Shown: in pieces, positions 56,901 to 64,000 of the stretch | Numbering within the stretch: the stretch's first letter is position 1 | Layout: every line of letters starts with the position of its first letter | Source: Cryptomeria japonica | Lineage: Eukaryota > Streptophyta > Pinopsida > Cupressales > Cupressaceae | Assembly (NCBI RefSeq): GCF_030272615.1 | Contig: NC_081410.1 | Coordinates: forward strand, 285,945,957-286,009,956 | Length of the DNA stretch: 64,000 nt | Direction of reading: 5' to 3' | Translations under genes and position numbers: made by a program | The notes under the pieces: generated by a model | What the model was told of the DNA's origin: nothing | Databases searched by the model: none | What the model saw: the letters and a program-made list of their open reading frames with translations, nothing else

Positions 56901-58727
56901 ATCAGCTTGAAAATTGGGACTTGTGTCTTGAAACCTTGTTGTGCCTTTAAACATTGATTTTGATGTTTTGAAAGTGGAGTTTTCGAGCCACATGCTCTGA
57001 AATGAGGTTTTAAGAGCACGATGTGCATCAAAATCACATTTTGACACTACAGGCTCCAGAATAGGGACTTGCATCTCGAAAGCTTGTTGTGCCTCCAAAC
57101 ACCAATTTTGATGCTTTGAAACCAAAGATTTTGAGGAATAAGCTCCAGACCAAGGTTCTAAGAGCATGATGTGCATCAAAATCAAATTTTGACACTACCA
57201 CCTCCAAAATGATGACTTGCATCTTGAAACCTTGTTGTGCCTCCAAACATGGATTTTGATGCTCCAAAACTGGGGCTTTCGAGGCACAATTTCTAAAACA
57301 AGGTTGTAAGAGAATAATGTGCATCAAAATTGAATTTTGATGCTAAAGGCTCTAGATTCGGGGCTTGCACCTTGAAACCTTGTTGTGCCTCAAAACATTG
57401 ATTTTGATGGTCCGAAACTAGGGCTTTCGAGGCAAAAGCTTCAAAATGAGGTCCTAACATCATGATGTGTGCCAAAATCATATTTTGATGCTATTGAGTC
57501 TAGAATCACGACTTGCATCTTGAAACCTTGTTGTGCCTCCAAACATTGATTTTGATGCTCCAAAACTAGGTCTTTCGAGGGACAAGCTCCGAAATGAGAT
57601 TCTAAGAGAATCATGTGCATCAAAATTTAATTTTGACGCTACAGGCTTCAGAATGGGGACTTGCTTCTTGAAATCTTGTTGTGCCTCAAAACATTGATTT
57701 TCATGTTCCAAAATTAGGGCTTTCAAGGCACAAGCGCTGAAATGAGATTCTAAGAGCATGATGTACATCAAAATTGCATTTTGATGCTACTGACTCTGGA
57801 ATTGGGACTCATGTCTTCAAACCTTGTTGTGCCTCTAGACACTAATTTTTATACTCCAAAAATGAGGCTTTTGAGGCACGACCTCCAAAATGAGGTTCTA
57901 AGAACACCATGTTTGTCAAAATTGTGTTTTGACACTATCAGCTTGAGTATCGGGACTTGTGTCTTGAAACCTTCTTGTGCCTTTACACATTTATTTTGAT
58001 GTTCTGAAACTAGAGCTTTTGAGCCACATGCTCTGAAACGAGGCTCTAAGAGCACGATGTGCATCAAAATCATGTTTTGACACTACAGGCTCCTGAATAG
58101 TGACTTGCATCTTGAAAGCTTGTTGTGCCTCCAAACACCAATTTTGATGCTTCAAAACCAAATATTTTGAGGCATAAGCTCTAAAACAAAGTTCTAAGAG
58201 CACGATGTGCGTCAAAATCAAATTTTGACGTACATGATCCAAAATAAGAACTTGCATCTTGAAACCTTCTTGTGCCTCCAAACATCGATTTTGTTGCTCC
58301 AAAACTGGGGCTTTTGAGGGACAATTTCTAAAGCAGGTTTCTAAGAGCACAATGTACATCAAAATTGAATTTTGATGCTACTGGCTCTAGAATCGGGGCT
58401 TGCATCTTGAAACCTTGTTGTGCTTCAAAACACTAATTTTGATGCTCTGAAACTGGGGCTTTCGAGGCACAAGCTTCGAAATGAGGTTCAAAGAGCATGA
58501 TGTGCACCAAAATTAGATTTTGACGCTATTGACTCTGGAATCGGAACTTGCATCTTGAATCCTTGTTCTGCCTCTAAACATTGATTTTGATGCTCGAAAA
58601 CTGGGTCTTTCAAGGCACAAGCTCCGTAATGAGCTTCTAAGAGAATGATGTGTGTCAAAATGGAATTTTAACGCTATAGGCTCTGGAATAGGGACTTGCT
58701 TCTTGAAACCTTGTTGTGCCTCAAAAC

Positions 58728-58966
58728 ATCAAAATGGCAAAACAAAGGACCCCCAACCCCCTCTCTCTCTTAAGTTCCCGAAACCATTCCTTTCTCCTTT
58801 ACCCCTATTTCCTTATTGAAGGAGAATCGGAGAAGGACATGACTCAATGAAATGAATCGATACGTCCCTAACCGGATATGCTTGCCTTTTACCACATTAC
58901 CACATCAATAGATTAGATTAGATTGCTTACATCACTTGGTCCTCACTAACCCTTTACCTTAGCCAT
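58728..58966. other. Shortened copy of the non-satellite insert, copy 2
   Basis: It aligns with 44997-45427 and sits at the same point of a type-B monomer. Two internal stretches are absent: about 24 bp including TTGTCATCACTCGC, and about 168 bp after ACCTTTACCTTAGCCA. Several single-base differences are also present. A shared insertion point shows that it was duplicated together with the surrounding array. Confidence 0.85.
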
Positions 58967-61900
58967 CCAAAATCAGGGTTTTCAAGGCACAAGCTCTGAA
59001 ATGAGATTCTAAGAGCACGATGTACATTAAAATGTCATTTTGACGCTACCAACTCTGGAATTGGGACTCGTGTCTTGAAACCTTATTGCGCCTCCAAACA
59101 CTAATTTTTATGCCTCAAAAACAAGGATTTTGAGGCATGGCCTCCGAAATGAGGGTCTAAGAACACCATGTTTGTCAAAATCATGTTTTGATGCTATGAG
59201 CTTGAGAATCGAGACTTGTGTCTTGAAACCTTGTGGTGCCTTTCACCATTGATTTTGATGATTTGAAACTGGAGCTTTCGAGTCACATGCTCTGAAACGA
59301 GGTTATAAGAGCACTAATTTTGATGCTTTGAAACTGAAGATTTTGAGGCATAAGCTCCAAAACAAGGTTCTAAGAGCACAATGTGCATCAAAATCAAACT
59401 CTGACGCTATCGGCTCCAGAATCAAGACTTTCATTGTCAAACCTGGTTGTGCCTCCAAACATCGATTTTGATGCTCCAAATATGGGGCTTTTGAGGCAAA
59501 ATTTCTAAAATAGGGTTCTAAGAGCACAATGTGCATCAAAATTGAATTTTAATGCTACTGGCTCTAGAATATGGGCTTACATCTTGAATTCAACCTTGTT
59601 GTGCCTCAAAACACTGGTTATGATGCTCTGAAACCTTGGCTTTCGAGGCACAAGCTTCGAATTGAGATTCTAAGAACATGATGTACGCCAAAATCAGACT
59701 TTGACACTATTGACTCTAGAATCGTGACTTGCATCTTGAAACCTTGTTGTGCCTCCAAACATTGATTTTGATGCACAAAAATTGGGTCTTTCGAGGCACA
59801 AGCTCCGAAATGAGCTTCTAAGAGAATCATGTGCATCAAAATGGAATTTTGATTCTACAGGCTTGGGAATAGGGACTTGCTTCTTGAAACCTTGTTGTGC
59901 CTCAAAACATTGATTTTGATGTTCCAAAATCATGGCTTTTAAGGCACAAGCTCCAAAATGAGGTTCTAAGAGCACGATGTACATCAAAATTATGTTTTGA
60001 TGCTAATGACTCTAGAATTGCGACTTGTGTCTTGAATTCTTATTGTGCATTTAAACATTGATTTTGTTGTTTTGAAACTGGAGCATTCAAGCCACACACT
60101 CCAAAATGAAGTTCTTAGAGCATGATGTGCATCAAAATCACATTTTGACACTATAGGCTCCGGAATAGGGACTTGTGTCTTGAAAGCTTGTTGTGCCTCC
60201 AAACACCAATTTTGATGCTTCAAAACTGATGATTTTGATGCATAAGCTCCAAAACAAGGTTCTAAGAGTACGATGTGAGTCAAAATCAAATTTTGATGCT
60301 ACTAGCTCCAGAATCAGGACTTGCATCTTGAAACCTGCTTGTGCCTCCAAACATCGATTTTGATGCACAATTTCTAAATCAGGTTTCTAAGAGCACAATG
60401 TGCATCAAAATTGAATTTTGATGCTACTGGCTCTAGAATCAGGGCTTGCACTTAAAAACTTGTTGTGCCTCAAAACACTGATTTTGATGATTCGAAATCG
60501 GCGCTTTCAAGGCACAAGCTTCGAAATGAGGTTCTAAGAGCATGATCTTTGCCAAAATCAGATTTTGACGCTACTGACTCTAGAAGTGGACTTGCATCTT
60601 GAAACCTTGTTTTGCCTCAAAACATTGTTTTTGATGCCTCAAAACTGGGTCTTTCGAGGCACAAGCTCTGAAACAAGTGTCTAAGAGAATGATGTGCATC
60701 AAAATGGAATTTTGACACTACAGGCTCTGGAATATGGACTTGCTTCTTGAAACCTTGTTGTGCCTCAAAACATTGATTTTGATGTTTCAAAATCAGGGCT
60801 TTCAAGGCACAAGCTATGAAATGAGGTTCTAAGAGCATGAGGTACATCAAAATTGCATTTTGACGCTACTGACTCTGGAATTGGGACTTGTGTCTTGAAA
60901 CCTTGTTGTGCCTCCAAACACTAATTTTTATGCTCCAAAAATGAGGCTTTTGAGGCACAACCTCTGAAAGGAGGTTCGAAGAACACCATGTTTGTCAAAA
61001 TCATTTTTTGTCGCTATCAGCTTGAGAATCGAGACTTGTGTCTTCAAACCTTGTTGTGTCTTCAAACATTGATTTTGATGTTTTGAAACTAGAGCTACTG
61101 AGTCACATGCTCTGAAATGAGGCTCTAAGAGTATGATGTGCATTAAAATCATGTTTTGACACTACAGGCTCTAGAATAGGGACTTGCATCTTGAAATCTT
61201 GTTGTGCCTCGAAACACCAATTTCGATGATTTGAAACCAAAGATTTTGAGGCATAAGCTGCAAAACAAGGTTCCAAGAGCACGATGTGCATCAAAATAAA
61301 ACTCTATTGCTACCGGCTCCAGAATCAGGAGTTGCATTGTCAAACTTTGTTGTGCCTCCAAACATCGATTTTGATACTCGAAAACTAGGGCTTTTGAGGC
61401 ACAATTTCTAAAATAGGGTTCTAAGAGCACAATGTGCATCAAAATTTAATTATGATGCTACTGGCTCTAGAGTCGGGGTTTGCATCTTGAAACCTTGTTG
61501 TGCCTCAAAACACTGATTTTGATGCTATGAAATTAGATTCTAAGAACACGATGTATGCCAAATCAAACTTTGACACTATTGACTCTAGAATCGCGACTTG
61601 CATCTTGAAACCTTGTTGTGCCTCCAAACATTGATTTTGATGCTCCAAAATGAGCTTCTAAGAGAATCATGTGCATCAAAATGGATTTTTGACGCTAGAG
61701 GCTCAAGAATAGGGACTTGCTTCTTGAAACCTTGTTGTGCCTCAAAACATTGATTTTGATGTTGCAAAATCACGGCTTTCAAGGCACAAGCTCCGAAATG
61801 AGGTTCTAAGAGCATGATGTACATCAAAATTGCATTTTGACACAACCAATTCTGGAATTAAGACTCATGTCTTGAAACCTTGTTGTGCCTCCAAACACTA

Positions 61901-64000
61901 TTTTTTATTCCTCAAAAACAAGGCTTTTGAGGCATGATCTCCGAAATGAGGTTCTAAGAACACCATGTTTGTTAAAATCATGTTTTGACTCTATCAGCTT
62001 GAGAATTGTGACTTGTGTCTTGAAACCTCATTGTGCCTTTAAACATTGATTTTGATGTTTTGAAACTGCATCTTTCGAGCCACACACTCTGAAATGAGGT
62101 TCTAAGAGCATGATGTACAACAAAATCACATTTTGACACTACAGGCTCCAAAATAGGAACTTACATCTTGAAAGCTTGTTGTGCCTCCAAACACCAATTC
62201 TGATGCTTTGAAACCAAAGATTTTGAAGCCTAAGCTCCAAAACAAGGTTCTAAGAGCATGATGTGCGTCAAAATCAAATTTTGTCGCTATCGGCTCTAGA
62301 ATTAGGACTTCCATCTTGAAACCTTATTGTGCCTCCAAACATCGATTTTGATGCTCCAAAACTTGGGCTTTTCAGGCATAATTTCTAAAATAGTGTTCTA
62401 AGAGCACAATATGCATCAAAATATAATTTTGATGCTACTAGCTCTAGAATCAGGGCTTGCATCTTGAAACCTTGTTGTGCCTCAAAAAACTGATTTTGAT
62501 GCTTTGAAACCGGGGCTTGAATCTAGAGTCGGGACTTGCATCTTAAAAACCTTTTGTGCCTTCAAACATTGATTTTTATGCTCCAAAACTAGGTCTTTCA
62601 AGGCACAAGCTCCGAAATGAGCTTCTAAGAGAATGATGTGCATCAAAATGGAATTTTGACGCTACAGGCTCCGAAATAGGGACTTGCTTCTTGAAACCTT
62701 GTTGTGCCTCAAAACATTGATTTTGATGTTCCAAAATCAAGGCTCTCAAGGCACAAACTCTGAAATGAGGTTGTAATAGCACGATGTACATCAAAATTGC
62801 ATTTTGATGCTACCGACTCTAGAATTGGGACTCATGTCTTGAAACCCTATTGTGCCTCCAAACACTAGTTTTTATGCTAAAAAAACTAGGCTTTTGAGGC
62901 ATGACCTCCGAAACGAGGTTCTAAGAACACCATGTTTGTCAAAATCATGTTTTAACACTATCAGCTTGAGAATCGGGACTTGTGTCTTGAAACCCTGTTG
63001 TGCCTTTAAACACTGATTTTAATGTTTTGAAACTGGAGCTTTTAGGCCACATGCTCCGAAATGAGGTTCTAAGAGCACAATGTTCATCAAAATCACATTT
63101 TGACATTACAGGCTCCGGAATAGGGACTTGTGTCTTGAAAGCTTGTTGTGCCTCCAAACACCAATTTTGATGCTTCAAAACTAAAGATTTTGAGGTATAA
63201 CCTCCTAAACAAGGTTCTAAGAGCACGATGTGCATGAAAATCAAATTTTGATGCTACCGGCTCCAGAATCAGGACTTGCATCTTGAAACCTTATTGGGCC
63301 TCCAAACATCAATTTTGATGTTCCTCAAGGCACAAGCTTCTAGAATCAGGGCTTACCTCTTGAAACCTTGGTGTGCCTCACAACACTGATTTTGATGAAC
63401 CAAAACCAAGGCTTTCAAAGCACAAGCTTTGTAAGGTTCTAAGAGTATGATGTGCGCCAAAATCAGATTTTGATGCTAGTGACTCTACAATCGGGAGTTG
63501 CATCTTGAAACCTTGTTGTGCCTCCAAACATTGATTTTGATGCTCTAAAACTGGGTCTTTCGACGCACAAGTGATGAAATGAGCTTCTAAGAGAATGATG
63601 TGTGTCAAACTGGAATTTTGACACTACAGGCTCCAGAATAGGGACTTGCTTCTTGAAACCTTGTTGTCCCTCAAAACATTGATTTTGATGTTCCAAAATC
63701 AGAGCTTTGAAGGCACAAGCTCCAAAATGGGGTTCTAAGAACATGATGTACATCAAAATTACGTTTTGATGCTACTGACTCTAGAATTGGGACTTGTGTC
63801 TTCAAACATTTTTGTGCCTCCAAACACTAATTTTTATGCTCCAAAAACAAGGTGTTTGAGGCACAACCTCCGAAATGGGGTTCTAATAGCACCATATTTG
63901 TCAAAATCATGTTTTGACGCTATCAGCTTGAGAATGGGGACATGTGTCTTGAAACATTGTTGTGCCTTTAAACATTGATTTTGATGTTTTGAAACTGGAG
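58967..64000. repeat. 148-bp satellite array, block 5
   Basis: The same satellite and orientation, continuing to the window end in a type-D monomer (GTTTTGAAACTGGAG). The array therefore extends beyond 64000, as it also does to the left of base 1, where the window opens inside a type-E monomer. I see no gene in it. Confidence 0.95.

Larger units (their letters stand above)
45428..58727. repeat. 148-bp satellite array, block 4
   Basis: The same satellite and orientation. HOR order is mostly kept, with several rearrangements: a local 1,442-bp-offset duplication (50150-50699 and 51592-52141), fused E/F monomers near 50420 and 51860, an unusual monomer type near 52,533 and 53,839, and a four-monomer deletion near 56,490 relative to the paralogous copy. 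It ends inside a type-B monomer at the second copy of the insert. I see no gene in it. Confidence 0.95.
55100..64000. repeat. Large tandem duplication of the array, copy 2 (runs off the window)
   Basis: The partner of 40840-50367, including the non-satellite insert. Relative to copy 1 it lacks four monomers near 56,490 (about 592 bp) and about 192 bp within the insert, and it keeps about one monomer near 63,400 that copy 1 lost near 49,870. The window edge cuts it, so its true length is unknown. Confidence 0.8.

Noticed and set aside
1-64000. CRISPR array or other prokaryotic repeat system
   Set aside because: Repeats are contiguous 148-bp units without unique spacers, no cas-like genes are present, and the mobile elements are plant-type LTR retrotransposons.
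1-64000. tRNA, rRNA or other RNA genes
   Set aside because: No cloverleaf, A/B boxes or rRNA-like conserved segments were seen. The only tRNA-related sequence is the 18-base primer-binding site of the retrotransposon.

Overview
The window is plant-type nuclear repeat DNA with no host gene that I can support. About 55 kb of the 64 kb is one tandem satellite. Its monomer is about 148 bp, always in the same orientation. Monomers come in seven recognisable types (called A to G here) that recur in fixed order, giving a higher-order repeat (HOR) of about 1,035 bp. A long homogeneous satellite with HOR structure and nucleosome-sized monomers suggests a centromeric, pericentromeric or heterochromatic knob-like array. 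The organism looks like a land plant, probably with a large genome. That is inferred from a plant Ty3/gypsy-type Gag, a primer-binding site matching plant tRNA-Trp as I recall it, and a second LTR of plant copia-like form.

Layout: satellite 1-18847; a solo LTR at 18848-20109 flanked by a perfect 5-bp target duplication; satellite 20110-32382; an LTR retrotransposon on the minus strand at 32383-39767; satellite 39768-44996; a 431-bp unrelated insert at 44997-45427; satellite 45428-58727; a 239-bp shortened copy of that insert at 58728-58966; satellite 58967-64000. The two inserts are copies because roughly 40.8-50.4 kb and 55.1-64.0 kb are paralogous, tandemly duplicated stretches of the array.

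The retrotransposon has an LTR of about 1.23 kb (TGTA...TACA), a tRNA-Trp-type primer-binding site, a long leader with repeated GC-rich dyad elements, a 778-codon gag-protease ORF, a 364-codon second ORF in another frame, and a polypurine tract. Neither strand of its 7.4 kb shows reverse transcriptase, RNase H or integrase. It therefore looks like a non-autonomous, Gag-only (TR-GAG-like) element that would need enzymes in trans. Its far LTR has lost about 435 bp together with some flanking satellite.

The most notable signals are the seven-type HOR, a near-perfect palindrome at each monomer start, variation concentrated at CpG sites, duplications and deletions in whole-monomer steps, a rare eighth monomer type near 52.5-54 kb, and the Gag-only element with an unrecognised basic/acidic second ORF. 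All repeat comparisons were made by eye, so boundaries and identities are approximate.
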